Shown: piece by piece, positions 50,373-59,481 of the stretch
Position numbering within the stretch: the stretch's first letter is position 1
Layout: the number at the start of each line of letters is the position of its first letter
Assembly: GCF_003688595.1 (NCBI RefSeq)
Contig: NZ_RCWT01000010.1
Coordinates: 310,001-374,000, forward strand
Direction: 5' to 3'
DNA from: Sphingomonas sp. PP-F2F-G114-C0414
GTDB taxonomy: Bacteria > Pseudomonadota > Alphaproteobacteria > Sphingomonadales > Sphingomonadaceae
DNA: 64,000 nucleotides
The notes under the pieces: generated by a model
What the model saw: only the letters and a program-made list of their open reading frames with translations
Databases searched by the model: none
Told to the model about the DNA's origin: nothing
Translations under genes and position numbers: made by a program

Positions 50373-50552
50373 TGCAGTCTCCTCGCGCCGTGCGACGACG
50401 GGCGGGAACTGCATGATCACCGGCGCGCGACGATGGACGGGCGCGAATGCCCATGCCACGCACCGATGCAGCCCCAGCCGCATAGGTTCGTCGCTCAGAC
50501 GGAGAACCGTGCCGCGGCCATCCCCTGGACCATGGCAAGAGCGACCCATCGC

Positions 50553-50757
50553 CGGCAGGTCTCCTGGCTCACGGGTCGTCGCTCGAATACGCGGCCTTCC
50601 CAGCGTGCGCGACAGGCGCAGCGTCCAGTGGCTGTATCCCGCTTGGCGCAGGATACGTGGCATTCTCGCTCACCGCTTACAGTTGCAGGGACAGCCGCGG
50701 AGTAGGGGACAAACCCCGCACCGCATTCCCATTCAAGCCTCTCGCGAGGCACCGGCG
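50553..50757 (-). ncRNA. Cobalamin riboswitch controlling the cob operon
   Basis: Minus-strand conserved pieces are all present: GGGAATGCGGTGCGGGG, GCGGCTGTCCCTGCAACTGT (the B12 box), and near the 3' end GTGAGCCAGGAGACCTGCC. The 180 bases between its end and cobW hold no obvious intrinsic terminator but do carry an open frame continuous with cobW from about 50483. Together with 50758-50864, where I see nothing else, this accounts for the ~490-base gap between cobW and the diguanylate cyclase gene. Confidence 0.95.
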
Positions 50758-50864
50758 CGATCAACGAGGTCCGGCTCAGCCGGTCCTCGCCCGTCGCTTA
50801 GCGCAAGCCTGCCGGATTGCCAATTCGCGATCGTGGGCAAAGCGGGAGGCGCGTGATGGTCGCC

Positions 50865-52703
50865 TCACGGTGTCGAGGATGTCGCGATCCGCGTCTGCAT
50901 GGCGGAAATGAGATCGGCGCGGTTCTTTCGCGCGATCGCGGACAGAACGCGGTCGCGGCCTGCCTGCTTGGCGCGCAGCAAGGCGGCGTCGGCGGTCTGG
51001 ACGATCGACGCCCAGTCCGTATGCAGCGGCGCACAGGCCAGCCCGATCGACGTCGTGATCCGCCCCAGATCCTTGCCGTCGTACCGCACGCGCAGCGCGC
51101 CGATGCGCTCTCTGATCTCGTCCGCGCGCACCGCGGCGATGTCCGGCCTGGTGTCGGGCAGCAGCATCAGAAACTCCTCGCCGCCAAATCGAAAGACCAG
51201 ATCGTCGCGGACTATGTCCTTCAGCAACGTGCCGACCGCGCGCAGCACTGCGTCGCCGGCGTCGTGGCCATGTTCGTCGTTGAATCGCTTGAAATGATCG
51301 ATGTCGATCATCGCGCAGCACAGCGACGTCCCGGTGCGCTCCGCCTTGCTCACCTCGCGCGCGAGGACTTCGTCGAGTTGGCGCCGGTTGGGCAGGGTGG
51401 TGAGCGCGTCGGCCATCGCGAGCGACCGCAGCGCCTCGCGGAGCCGCAGATTGTCCAGCGCCAGGCCGATATTCTCGGCGAGCATTTGAAGATAGACGTC
51501 GCTCAGCCCGTCGTCGGCGAAACCCGCGCGGCGTTCGAAGTAGAGCAGGCCCAACAGGCCGTGCTGGCCGGTCAGCGGCAGGCACAGACTGTTCGGGACG
51601 ACCTCGCCGACCAGATGATCGCACGGCACGTCGAACACCGCGCCCGCCGGACGATGGGGGGCACCCCGGCGCACACCCCAGCAGGACAAGGGCGAAAACT
51701 CGGGGGACGAATGAACCGGGTCCAGCCACGAACATGCTTCGACCAGCGCGTTGCGGACCGGATCGAGCAGATAAAGACGCCCGGCCAGTTGCGGCGCGAG
51801 TTCGGGCACGAACCGACCGACGACCGCCTGAAGCTCGACGACGGTGTCGCAGCCCTGCATCCGCTGCGTCATGCGCGACAGCAGGTCGCGCGCTGCCCGA
51901 TCGGCATCGCGTTCCTGTTCGAGCCGCTGCCGTTCGATGCCGTTTTCCCGGAATACGCGCAGCGCCTGTGCCATGTCGCCGATCTCGTCGATCCGCTCAT
52001 AGGGTGGCGGCTCGGCATCGTAATCCTGCGCGGCGAGCCGGCCGATCACGTCGCTCAGCTTGACCACCGGGTGCAGCACGCGACGCCGAAACACGAAATA
52101 CAGGACGAAGAGAAAGAGCAGGCCGGTGATCGCGAGCATCGCTTCCGACGCCGATCGCCAAATCCGCGCGGTGCGTTCGGCCGCGCGCAGCTCGTCGCCG
52201 GTGCGCTGGTCGAGGCGGTATTGGAAGCGTTCGACGGCGGCGCGCGAGCGGTCGAGTTCACGTTCGTACTCGGGCGCGAACAGGATCCGGACGGCGGTGT
52301 TTCGATCGTTCTTGCGCCGCGCGAGGATCGCTTGCGCCTGTTGCGCCTGCAACGCGTCGACCCAGCCGAGCGCGTCGTGCAGGCTGCGGAGTTCGTCGCT
52401 TGCCGCACCGGCGTCGCGGATATGCCGTGTGCGCGTCTCGATCGGCGCGAGGTCGGCCTGCGCGCGTCGATAGGCGAGCAGGTCCGCGTCGTCGCCGTTG
52501 ATCGCGAACTGTCGGGCCAACTCGCTCAGCGCCAACGCATCGTCTTCGATCGTCGCCGTCGCGCGGTCGAGCGCATAGCGTTGATCCACCGCGGCGCGCT
52601 CGCGCTGCTGCGCCGACGACGCGAGCAGCATCGTCGTACCCGAGGCGAGCGTCAGCGCGACGGTGACGCCATAAGCCCAGTTCGTTATCGCGACCAACCG
52701 CAT
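50865..52703 (-). CDS. Membrane-bound diguanylate cyclase (HAMP-GAF-GGDEF)
   Basis: A 612-residue enzyme making c-di-GMP. An N-terminal helix (residues ~10-30) and a second one (~190-210, AITGLLFLFVLYFVF) flank a helical periplasmic sensor of about 160 residues; a HAMP segment, a GAF-like domain (~285-430) and the GGDEF domain follow. The active site reads FRFGGEEFLMLLP, so catalysis should be intact, while the product-inhibition I-site is missing its first Arg (VRDD in place of RxxD). ADALTTLPNRRQLDEVLARE and CAMIDIDHFKRFNDEHGHDA are standard GGDEF segments. It is a single gene, divergent from the siderophore receptor operon. Confidence 0.92.
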   Translation of the reverse strand: MRLVAITNWAYGVTVALTLASGTTMLLASSAQQRERAAVDQRYALDRATATIEDDALALSELARQFAINGDDADLLAYRRAQADLAPIETRTRHIRDAGAASDELRSLHDALGWVDALQAQQAQAILARRKNDRNTAVRILFAPEYERELDRSRAAVERFQYRLDQRTGDELRAAERTARIWRSASEAMLAITGLLFLFVLYFVFRRRVLHPVVKLSDVIGRLAAQDYDAEPPPYERIDEIGDMAQALRVFRENGIERQRLEQERDADRAARDLLSRMTQRMQGCDTVVELQAVVGRFVPELAPQLAGRLYLLDPVRNALVEACSWLDPVHSSPEFSPLSCWGVRRGAPHRPAGAVFDVPCDHLVGEVVPNSLCLPLTGQHGLLGLLYFERRAGFADDGLSDVYLQMLAENIGLALDNLRLREALRSLAMADALTTLPNRRQLDEVLAREVSKAERTGTSLCCAMIDIDHFKRFNDEHGHDAGDAVLRAVGTLLKDIVRDDLVFRFGGEEFLMLLPDTRPDIAAVRADEIRERIGALRVRYDGKDLGRITTSIGLACAPLHTDWASIVQTADAALLRAKQAGRDRVLSAIARKNRADLISAMQTRIATSSTP

Positions 52704-52820
52704 GCGCCGAATTTACAACGACATACCTAGCGCTTCGTTAATAGCCGGCGACGATCGCCTGCCATTACGAGTTGAATTCCACCCCAAAACGCTCTCAAGA
52801 AACATGACATTTATGTTAGA

Positions 52821-52839
52821 TTGATAGTGACTCGCAAAA
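52821..52839. promoter_or_regulatory. Possible Fur box ahead of the siderophore receptor
   Basis: The stretch TTGATAGTGACTCGCAAAA, read on the other strand, gives TTGCGAGTCACTATCA, close to the Fur-type pattern TTGCGAATCATTATCA. It lies about 40 bases before the start codon of a siderophore receptor, where a Fur operator would be expected. By eye only. Confidence 0.4.
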
Positions 52840-52878
52840 GCGTCTCCGCTAGTCGCCCCCGTAACAAGGGGGTTCAGT

Positions 52879-55170
52879 ATGAGTTTGATGAGCATTTTGC
52901 TGGCTGGCGCGACGCTGGTTGGAGAGCCTGGACACGCGACGATCGCCACACCGGCGCGATCGGACGTCACCGACGACCGCAGGGGTGAGGGGGAGCAGAA
53001 GTCGGACGAGATCCTCGTGGTCGGCAAGAGCTATGGCCGGGAGGTCGGCAAGACCGTCACGCCGCTCAAGGATACGCCCAATACCGTCACGGTGATCGAA
53101 CGCGATCAGATCGAGGCGCAAAACCTGTTCACGCTCGAAGACGCGCTGACCGCGACCAACGGGATCACCGTCAACGGCGTCGGCAGCGAGGACCCGTCGT
53201 TCCTGTCGCGCGGCTTCGTCATCAACAACTATCTGATCGACGGCGTGCCGACGTTTTCGCTGAACTTTCCCGCGGTCGTCCCCGACCTATTCTTCTACGA
53301 CCGGCTCGAGGTGTTGCGCGGCCCTGCCGGACTGTTCAGCGGATCGGGCAACCCGGCCGGCAGCATCAACCTGGTGCGCAAGCGTCCGCTCGATGCGCTG
53401 CGGGTCCAGGCGAGCGCGGGCTATGGCAGTTACGACAACGCCCGGTTCGAACTCGACGTCTCGACGCCGGTCGGTTCGAAGGCCGGCATTCGCGTCGGCG
53501 CGATGCTGCAGGATCAGGACCAGTTCTTCGACACCGCGCACCGCAACCGGCTGGGCGCATTCGCGGTCGGATCGATCGAGATCGGCGAGCGCACGACGCT
53601 GACGGTCGGTGGGAACTACGATCGGTTCCGCCCGGCGGTCCAGTCGGGACTGCCCGGCATCGCGGGCGGCGCCGACGGCAGCGACGGGGCATTGCTCGAC
53701 ATCGATCGGTCGACCTATCTCGGCGCGGACTGGAACCGGTTCGAGAGCAAGAGCTGGACCGGGTTCGCCGAGCTCACGCACAAGGTCAGCGACCGCTGGA
53801 CCTTGCGTGCGACCGGGCTGTTCACCGATGTCGATCGCATCGACATCTACAGCTATATCGGCAACCAGCCGGTCACCGCGACCAACGGCAGCACCAACCA
53901 CATCGCCTATCGCGGCGACAGCAAGCAGCGGACCCGGTCGTTCGACTTCAACGGGATCGGCAGCTTCCCGCTGTTCGGGCGCGACCAGACGCTGATCCTC
54001 GGTGGCGATTATCAGGCGAGTTCGGGAACGTCGTTCGCGACGCGGCTGTCGAACTATGCGCGGATCGACGTGTACAACCCGGTATCCCCGCTCGAGCCGC
54101 CGCTCGATCCCTACGGTCCGCTGCCTTATTATCCGGTTCAGGGTACTGGGGCGACCTGTCCCACCAGCGGTACCGCGATCACACCCGCACCGGCCAATTG
54201 CGTGCTCCAGGTCTATGGCGGCTCCGCGACCGACGTCGAACAATACGGCCTGTACGGTCAGATGCGGCTGAGCCCGGTCGCGGGGCTGACGCTGGTCGGC
54301 GGCGGGCGTCTGACCTGGTGGGATACCACCGTGACCACGCTGCTGACCCCGACCGGTGCGCTGCCCGCGGCCTCGCGCTACGGTTTCGACAATCGGTTTA
54401 CGCCCTATGCCGGTATCGTCTGGGACCTGACGCCGGCGCTCAACATCTATGGGAGCTACGCGGACAGCTTTACGCCGCAGGCGGCGCCGGTCGGTCGGAC
54501 ACGGCCCGATGGACGGCAGATCGAACCGCTGACCGGCAAGCAGTTCGAGGCGGGGACCAAGCTGTCGCTGATGCACGACCGGCTGTTGCTGTCGGCGGCG
54601 GCGTATCAGATCACGCAGTCGAACCGGCTGTACAACGATCCCGACCTGCCGACGAGCGTGCTCCAGATCGGCAAGGTGCGCGCGAGGGGGATCGAGACCG
54701 AGGTCAGCGGCGAGATCGTCCCGGGCTGGCGGATCAATGGTGGCTACAGCTACACGCGGACCAAGTATCTCGAGGACGCCAACCCGCTGTTCGAGGGGAT
54801 CAGCCTGGTGCCGATCGTCCCGAAGCACATGGCGAAGATGTTCACCAACTATGCGCCGGTCGCCGGACCGCTCGCCGGCGTCAGTCTGGGCGGTGGCCTG
54901 ACCTGGTTTGGCAGCACGTTCGGCGGCACGGGGGCGGTGTTCAATACCGACGGCACGGTCCGCACCCGGTCGAGCATCGTCCGCCAGGGCAGCTATGCGG
55001 TGCTCGATCTGCGCGCAGGCTATGCGCTGACCCCGCGGCTGGGCGTCTCGGTGAACGTCAACAACGTGCTCGATCGGGATTACTACGCGCGGATCAGCTC
55101 GACCGGGCGCGGCAATTACTACGGCAGTCCGCGCACCGCGTTCGCGACGCTGCGGTACACCTTCCAGTGA
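52879..55170 (+). CDS. TonB-dependent siderophore receptor
   Basis: A 763-residue outer-membrane receptor of the ferric-siderophore class. After a short signal come EILVVGKSYGREVGKTVTPL, SFLSRGFVINNYLIDGVPTF and ERLEVLRGPAGLFSGSGNPA-like plug motifs (here DRLEVLRGPAGLFSG), then the barrel, ending YGSPRTAFATLRYTFQ as in FpvA/FoxA-type proteins. AAGGGGG precedes the ATG. It heads a four-gene run in which every junction overlaps by four bases; the downstream genes are typical partners for iron release at the inner membrane. The siderophore is not identifiable. Confidence 0.92.
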   Translation: MSLMSILLAGATLVGEPGHATIATPARSDVTDDRRGEGEQKSDEILVVGKSYGREVGKTVTPLKDTPNTVTVIERDQIEAQNLFTLEDALTATNGITVNGVGSEDPSFLSRGFVINNYLIDGVPTFSLNFPAVVPDLFFYDRLEVLRGPAGLFSGSGNPAGSINLVRKRPLDALRVQASAGYGSYDNARFELDVSTPVGSKAGIRVGAMLQDQDQFFDTAHRNRLGAFAVGSIEIGERTTLTVGGNYDRFRPAVQSGLPGIAGGADGSDGALLDIDRSTYLGADWNRFESKSWTGFAELTHKVSDRWTLRATGLFTDVDRIDIYSYIGNQPVTATNGSTNHIAYRGDSKQRTRSFDFNGIGSFPLFGRDQTLILGGDYQASSGTSFATRLSNYARIDVYNPVSPLEPPLDPYGPLPYYPVQGTGATCPTSGTAITPAPANCVLQVYGGSATDVEQYGLYGQMRLSPVAGLTLVGGGRLTWWDTTVTTLLTPTGALPAASRYGFDNRFTPYAGIVWDLTPALNIYGSYADSFTPQAAPVGRTRPDGRQIEPLTGKQFEAGTKLSLMHDRLLLSAAAYQITQSNRLYNDPDLPTSVLQIGKVRARGIETEVSGEIVPGWRINGGYSYTRTKYLEDANPLFEGISLVPIVPKHMAKMFTNYAPVAGPLAGVSLGGGLTWFGSTFGGTGAVFNTDGTVRTRSSIVRQGSYAVLDLRAGYALTPRLGVSVNVNNVLDRDYYARISSTGRGNYYGSPRTAFATLRYTFQ

Positions 55171-55481
55171 CCGCAGGCGACCTGCACGCCCGCGCCCGCT
55201 GGGCCCGACGGGGCGACATCGGCCTGCGGGTCGTCGCCGCGGTGCCGCTCGGCTATGCGACCGCGAGCATGTGGGCGATGGCGCTCGCGCGCATCCTGCC
55301 GGGTGAGCGGACCGAGGCGACCGTGACGGCGACGCTGATCGCGCTCGCGCTGTGCGCGGTGGCGGCGATGTGGGCCTTTGCGGCACGAAGCGGCTGGCGC
55401 GCGCTGTGGACGCTGGGGGTTGCCGCAGGGATCGCGGCGGCGATCGCGTGGGTCTCGATCGATGCGACGGGTCGGCTGTGA
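55167..55481 (+). CDS. Small DUF3649-like iron-uptake membrane protein
   Basis: About 104 residues with three hydrophobic segments (VVAAVPLGYATASMWAMALA; ATLIALALCAVAAMWAFAA; LWTLGVAAGIAAAIAWVSI). It matches the size and position of DUF3649 proteins, which occur between siderophore receptors and PepSY proteins. The GTG at 55167 overlaps the receptor stop (GTGA) and its own stop overlaps the next GTG. Function unknown; probably part of an inner-membrane ferric-siderophore reduction complex. Confidence 0.8.
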   Translation: MTAGDLHARARWARRGDIGLRVVAAVPLGYATASMWAMALARILPGERTEATVTATLIALALCAVAAMWAFAARSGWRALWTLGVAAGIAAAIAWVSIDATGRL

Positions 55482-57070
55482 GCAAGGGCTTTCGCCAATC
55501 GCAGGCGTTCCTGCACACCTGGTCGGGGATGCTGCTCGGGTGGATCCTGTTCCTCGTCTTCGTCGCGGGCTCGCTCGCGTTCTGGCGCGAGGGGCTCAAC
55601 CGGTGGACGCGGCCCGAACTCGCGCGGATCGAACAGCCGATGCGCGTGCTGGCGGGATCGCAGGCGTTCCTAGCGAAGAGCGCGCCGGATGCGAAGAGCT
55701 GGTTCATCCCGATCGTGACCGACCGGATGCCCGGCGCGCAACTCTTCTGGGTGCCGCAGCCCAAGCCCGGCGAGCCAGCGGGACGGCGCCGCGGTCGCGG
55801 CCGGCGCGATACCCAGGCGCTGATCGGCGCCGACGGGCAGATCGCGCACGCCCGTGACACGCGCGGCGGCGAGTTCTTCTACCGGTTCCATTTCGACCTT
55901 CATTACATGCCGGTGATCTGGGCGCGGTGGATCGTCGGGTTCGCGACGATGATGATGCTCGTCGCGATCCTGAGCGGGATCGTCACGCACAAGAAGATCT
56001 TCAAGGACTTCTTCACGCTGCGCCGCGCCAAGGGCCAGCGATCGTGGCTCGACGGGCATAATGCGACCGCGGTGCTGGCGCTGCCGTTCCATCTGATGAT
56101 CACCTATACCGGGCTCGTCACGCTGATGGCGCTGCTGATGCCCTGGGCGGTCGTCGCCAACTATACCGACGAACGCGTGGTCGCGGCGGCGTTGTTCCCG
56201 AGCGCGGTGGCGGTCGAGCGGACCGGCCGGCCTGCGCCGCTGATCGACCTGCGACGGATCGCCGCCGATGCCGAACGCCGCCTGGGCGCACCCGCGAGCT
56301 TCATCGAGGTCAGCGATCCGGGCGATGTCGCGGCGCGCGTGACGGTGAGCCAGAGCTTCGGGTCGATGCTGTCCTCGCGCACGCCACGCCTCGCCTATGA
56401 CGGCGTGTCGGGTCGGCTGGTCTGGCGTTCGCCGATGCCCGGTGCGGCAGCCGAGACGGCCGGGGTGATGATCGGGCTGCATGCCGGACGGTTCGCCGGC
56501 TATGGCGGGCGCTGGCTGTATTTCCTGTGCGGGGTCGCAGGTACGCTGATGGTCGCGAGCGGTCTCGTCCTGTGGACCGTGAAGCGGCGCGAGCGATTGC
56601 CCGATCCGACGCGACCGCATGTCGGCTTCCGGTTGGTCGAGCGTCTCAACGTCGCGGTGATCGGCGGCTTTCCGCTCGGCGTCGCGGCGTTCTTCTGGGC
56701 CAACCGCGTGCTGCCGGTCGATCTCGGTGGCCGCGCCGAGTGGGAGGTGAACATACTCTTCCTCGTCTGGGCGATGTCTGCGGTCCTGGCGTTCGTCGCG
56801 AAACCCCGCTTTGTCTGGTCGCTGCTGTTCGCCGCGACGGGCGTGTTGCTGGTCGTGCTCCCGTTCTACGACATCGTCGCCACCGATCGCGGCATCGTCG
56901 CCATGCTGGCACGCGGCGACCTCGTCATCGCGGGTATCGACGCGACGATGGGCGTATTCGGGATATCGTTCCTCGCAGTCGCGCACCGCGTCGCGCGCCA
57001 TCGCCCGAGTGCAAAGCGCGTCCGCAAACCCCGTAGCGCCGAGGCGCGCGTGCTGGAGCCTGCCGAATGA
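55478..57070 (+). CDS. PepSY-associated membrane protein (PiuB/FoxB-like)
   Basis: A 530-residue inner-membrane protein: a first helix (LHTWSGMLLGWILFLVFVAG), a periplasmic PepSY-containing part, helices near WIVGFATMMMLVAILSGIV, LPFHLMITYTGLVTLMALL, WLYFLCGVAGTLMVASGLVL, and three more near the C-terminus. Conserved His in FHFDLHYMP and LHAGRFAG would suit haem binding, as in FoxB/PiuB-type ferric-siderophore reductases. The GTG at 55478 overlaps the preceding stop, and its stop overlaps the next ATG. Confidence 0.88.
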   Translation: MSKGFRQSQAFLHTWSGMLLGWILFLVFVAGSLAFWREGLNRWTRPELARIEQPMRVLAGSQAFLAKSAPDAKSWFIPIVTDRMPGAQLFWVPQPKPGEPAGRRRGRGRRDTQALIGADGQIAHARDTRGGEFFYRFHFDLHYMPVIWARWIVGFATMMMLVAILSGIVTHKKIFKDFFTLRRAKGQRSWLDGHNATAVLALPFHLMITYTGLVTLMALLMPWAVVANYTDERVVAAALFPSAVAVERTGRPAPLIDLRRIAADAERRLGAPASFIEVSDPGDVAARVTVSQSFGSMLSSRTPRLAYDGVSGRLVWRSPMPGAAAETAGVMIGLHAGRFAGYGGRWLYFLCGVAGTLMVASGLVLWTVKRRERLPDPTRPHVGFRLVERLNVAVIGGFPLGVAAFFWANRVLPVDLGGRAEWEVNILFLVWAMSAVLAFVAKPRFVWSLLFAATGVLLVVLPFYDIVATDRGIVAMLARGDLVIAGIDATMGVFGISFLAVAHRVARHRPSAKRVRKPRSAEARVLEPAE

Positions 57071-57348
57071 TCGCCCTGCCGTTGATCCTGTCGATCGCCG
57101 CGTTCCTGTCGCTCGGCCTGTCGACCGATGCGCATCATCGCCGCCGGTTCGGGGCCGGTCCGACAGCAGGACGGCGCAGGGCGCTGCGGTGGGTCGGTTG
57201 GCTTGGTCTCGGCGCCGCGTTCCTACCGGCGATACTGGCGCGCGGATGGATGTTCGGGCCGATCCTGTGGGTCGCGGCGATCATGGCGGGTGCCGCGATC
57301 GCTTTTCTGGTTCTCAACCTCGTCCCGGATCCGCGGAGTCGAGCCTGA
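57067..57348 (+). CDS. Small DUF3325-like membrane protein
   Basis: A 93-residue protein with hydrophobic segments at residues 1-18 (LPLILSIAAFLSLGLS), ~42-57 and ~63-86, and a conserved DAHHRRRFG motif after the first helix, as in DUF3325 proteins that end siderophore operons. The ATG overlaps the PepSY gene stop by four bases. Role unknown, presumably with the PepSY protein. Confidence 0.82.
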   Translation: MIALPLILSIAAFLSLGLSTDAHHRRRFGAGPTAGRRRALRWVGWLGLGAAFLPAILARGWMFGPILWVAAIMAGAAIAFLVLNLVPDPRSRA

Positions 57349-57352
57349 GCGT

Positions 57353-57919
57353 TCAGTCGCGTCCGGCGCCGGGGACGATCCGGCGCAGTTCGCGGTGGCC
57401 GTCGATCCATTCATGCTTGAGCGCCCCCGCGATGTGCAAACCGACCAGCGCGTAGAGGACATAGGCGAGCCAGGCATGCGCGGCGCCGAACACCGCATGC
57501 AGCGTCTCGCGCGTCGCAGGGTCGATCGACCCGAACGCAATCCGCGGCCACTGGATGAGGCCGTAGAGATACATCGGATGAGTCGCGGCATCCTTCCACG
57601 CCGAATCCATGATCCACCCCGACAACGGCATCGCGAAGATGATCGCATAGAGCAGCCAGTGCGTGACGTGCGATACCGTGATCTCCCAGCGCTGGTAGCG
57701 GGTCGGCAGCGCCGGCGGACGGTGCGTCGCCCGCCACAGCAGCCGCATGATCGCGAGACCGAGCACGGTGATGCCGACCGACTTGTGCAGGTCGATCACG
57801 GGGCGGACATGATCGTCGGCCAGATACGGCCAGACCCAGGCAAGCCCGACATTGAGGACGATGCCGAGGGCGACCAGCCAATGGAGCGCGATCGCGACCC
57901 CGGTGTATTTCCTGACCAT
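57353..57919 (-). CDS. Cytochrome b561
   Basis: A ~188-residue four-helix membrane b-type cytochrome. Haem-ligand histidines are placed as in the family: ALHWLVALGIVLNVGLAW, VIDLHKSVGITVLGLAIMRL, VSHVTHWLLYAIIFAMPLSG and AHAWLAYVLYALVGLHIAGA. Such proteins move electrons between the quinone pool and periplasmic acceptors. I start at the ATG at 57919 (MVRKYTGVAIALHW); the longer frame adds a charged stretch without family features. It converges on the iron operon with a 4-base gap. Confidence 0.9.
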   Translation of the reverse strand: MVRKYTGVAIALHWLVALGIVLNVGLAWVWPYLADDHVRPVIDLHKSVGITVLGLAIMRLLWRATHRPPALPTRYQRWEITVSHVTHWLLYAIIFAMPLSGWIMDSAWKDAATHPMYLYGLIQWPRIAFGSIDPATRETLHAVFGAAHAWLAYVLYALVGLHIAGALKHEWIDGHRELRRIVPGAGRD

Positions 57920-58012
57920 CCGCTCTTGCCTCGCTCGTTGTTGCCGGCCCTTCGTCTGCGGGGGCGATTTCCGCAATAGCCCATTCATCCTTGACGCGGT
58001 ACGCGCGCCGCG

Positions 58013-59449
58013 ATGCTATCGATGACCACCATATTCACCGCGCAATCGCCGCGCCTGTCGCCGCGACCGATCCCGATCGTCAGCCGCCTGATCGGTTTTG
58101 CGGTGCCGCTGGTCTTCCTGGCGCTCGTGCTCCAGGCGTTCCTGCGCCAGGGGCTAGCGGTGTGGTCGGTCGGGATCGCCTATATCCTCTACGATACCGC
58201 GCTGCTGGTGTTCACCGCGTGGCAGATCCGCGATCTCGCTCATGCGCCGCCACCCGAGCCGAACGGCCTGCCTGCGCCGGGTTTCGGCGTGATCGTCGCG
58301 GCGCACAACGAGGCTAGCGTCATCCGCCTGACGATCGACCGGTTGCTGGCGCAGGCGCATCCGCCCGAGACGATCATGATCGCCGATGATGGATCGACCG
58401 ATGCCACCCCCGCGGTGATGCGGGAACTCTACGCGCTGGCGGTACCCGCGCTGGGCGACGTCGCAGCGGTCGATCTCGGCGGTACGCGACTCGCATGGCT
58501 GCGGCTGCCGCATGGTGGCAAGGCCCGTGCGCTTAACGACGCGCTGCTGCGGATCGATACCGCGATCGTCCTGACCGTCGATGCCGATACGCTGCTCGAA
58601 CCAGGCGCGATCGCGGCGATGCGCGCCGCCTTCGCTGCGGAACCCGAACTCGTGGCGGCGACCGGCGTGCTCGCACCGATCTGCGGACCGAGCCTCGGCG
58701 GGCGGCTGTTCGAGTGGTTCCAGTCCTACGAATATGTCCGCAACTTCCTGTCGCGCGACGCGTGGATGCGGATGAACGGCCTGTTGCTGATCTCGGGTGC
58801 GTTCGCGGCGTTCCGGCGGGATGCGGTGATCGCGGTCGGTGGATTCGATCCCGACTGCATGGTCGAGGATTACGAGCTGATCCACCGGCTTCACCGCCAT
58901 GCGCATGACACCGGGCTCGACTGGCGGGTGCGCGTGGTCGGTGGCGCGCTGGCGCGAACCGATGCCCCGGCGAGCATCCCGGCGTTCCTCAAACAGCGCC
59001 AGCGCTGGTTCGGCGGGTTCCTCCAGACGCAGCACTGGAACCGCGACATGGTCGGCAACCGCGCCTATGGCCGGCTCGGCACGCGGATGTTGCCGGTCAA
59101 GGCGCTGGACACGGTGCAGCCGATCTACGGGCTGGCCGCGTTCGCGATCCTGATCGGACTGGTGATCACCGGACGCTTCGCGCTCGCCCTGCCGATCTTG
59201 ATCGTGATGATCGTCAAGATCGTGATCGACCTCAGCTTCCACCTCTGGTCGCTCGGCATCTACAAGCGCTGGACCGGGCAGCGCGAAGGTCTTGGCCTCG
59301 GCCCGGCGATCATCGCCGCGATCGCCGAGCCGTTCACCTTCCAGCTGCTGCGTCACGTCGGCGCGATCTATGGCTGGGTGGCGTTCCTGCGTGGCGGACA
59401 GAGCTGGGGACGACAGACGCGCACCGCACTGGAACATCGGGCGTCGTAG
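58013..59449 (+). CDS. Membrane-embedded family 2 glycosyltransferase
   Basis: A 478-residue processive-type transferase. One or two N-terminal helices (VPLVFLALVLQAFL; VGIAYILYDTALLVF) precede the catalytic domain: IVAAHNEASVIRLTIDRLL, DDGSTDATP, TVDADTLLEPGA, the acidic EDYEL, and the QRQRWFGGF (QxxRW) motif; three helices near residues 370-430 follow. The pattern is that of PgaC/NodC/hyaluronan-synthase-like polymerases. No partner genes for a polysaccharide are next to it, so the product is unknown. The start may be 58013 or the ATG nine bases later. Confidence 0.88.
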   Translation: MLSMTTIFTAQSPRLSPRPIPIVSRLIGFAVPLVFLALVLQAFLRQGLAVWSVGIAYILYDTALLVFTAWQIRDLAHAPPPEPNGLPAPGFGVIVAAHNEASVIRLTIDRLLAQAHPPETIMIADDGSTDATPAVMRELYALAVPALGDVAAVDLGGTRLAWLRLPHGGKARALNDALLRIDTAIVLTVDADTLLEPGAIAAMRAAFAAEPELVAATGVLAPICGPSLGGRLFEWFQSYEYVRNFLSRDAWMRMNGLLLISGAFAAFRRDAVIAVGGFDPDCMVEDYELIHRLHRHAHDTGLDWRVRVVGGALARTDAPASIPAFLKQRQRWFGGFLQTQHWNRDMVGNRAYGRLGTRMLPVKALDTVQPIYGLAAFAILIGLVITGRFALALPILIVMIVKIVIDLSFHLWSLGIYKRWTGQREGLGLGPAIIAAIAEPFTFQLLRHVGAIYGWVAFLRGGQSWGRQTRTALEHRAS

Positions 59450-59481
59450 ACTTTCGATCGAATGATTTCATCCTCGCCTAC

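Noticed and set aside
50373..50663. N-terminal extension of CobW to 50663
   Set aside because: The added codons translate the 3' part of the cobalamin riboswitch.
50817..52730. A 637-codon open frame on the plus strand
   Set aside because: Exactly opposite the diguanylate cyclase, which has intact GGDEF motifs; the plus-strand translation has no recognisable content.
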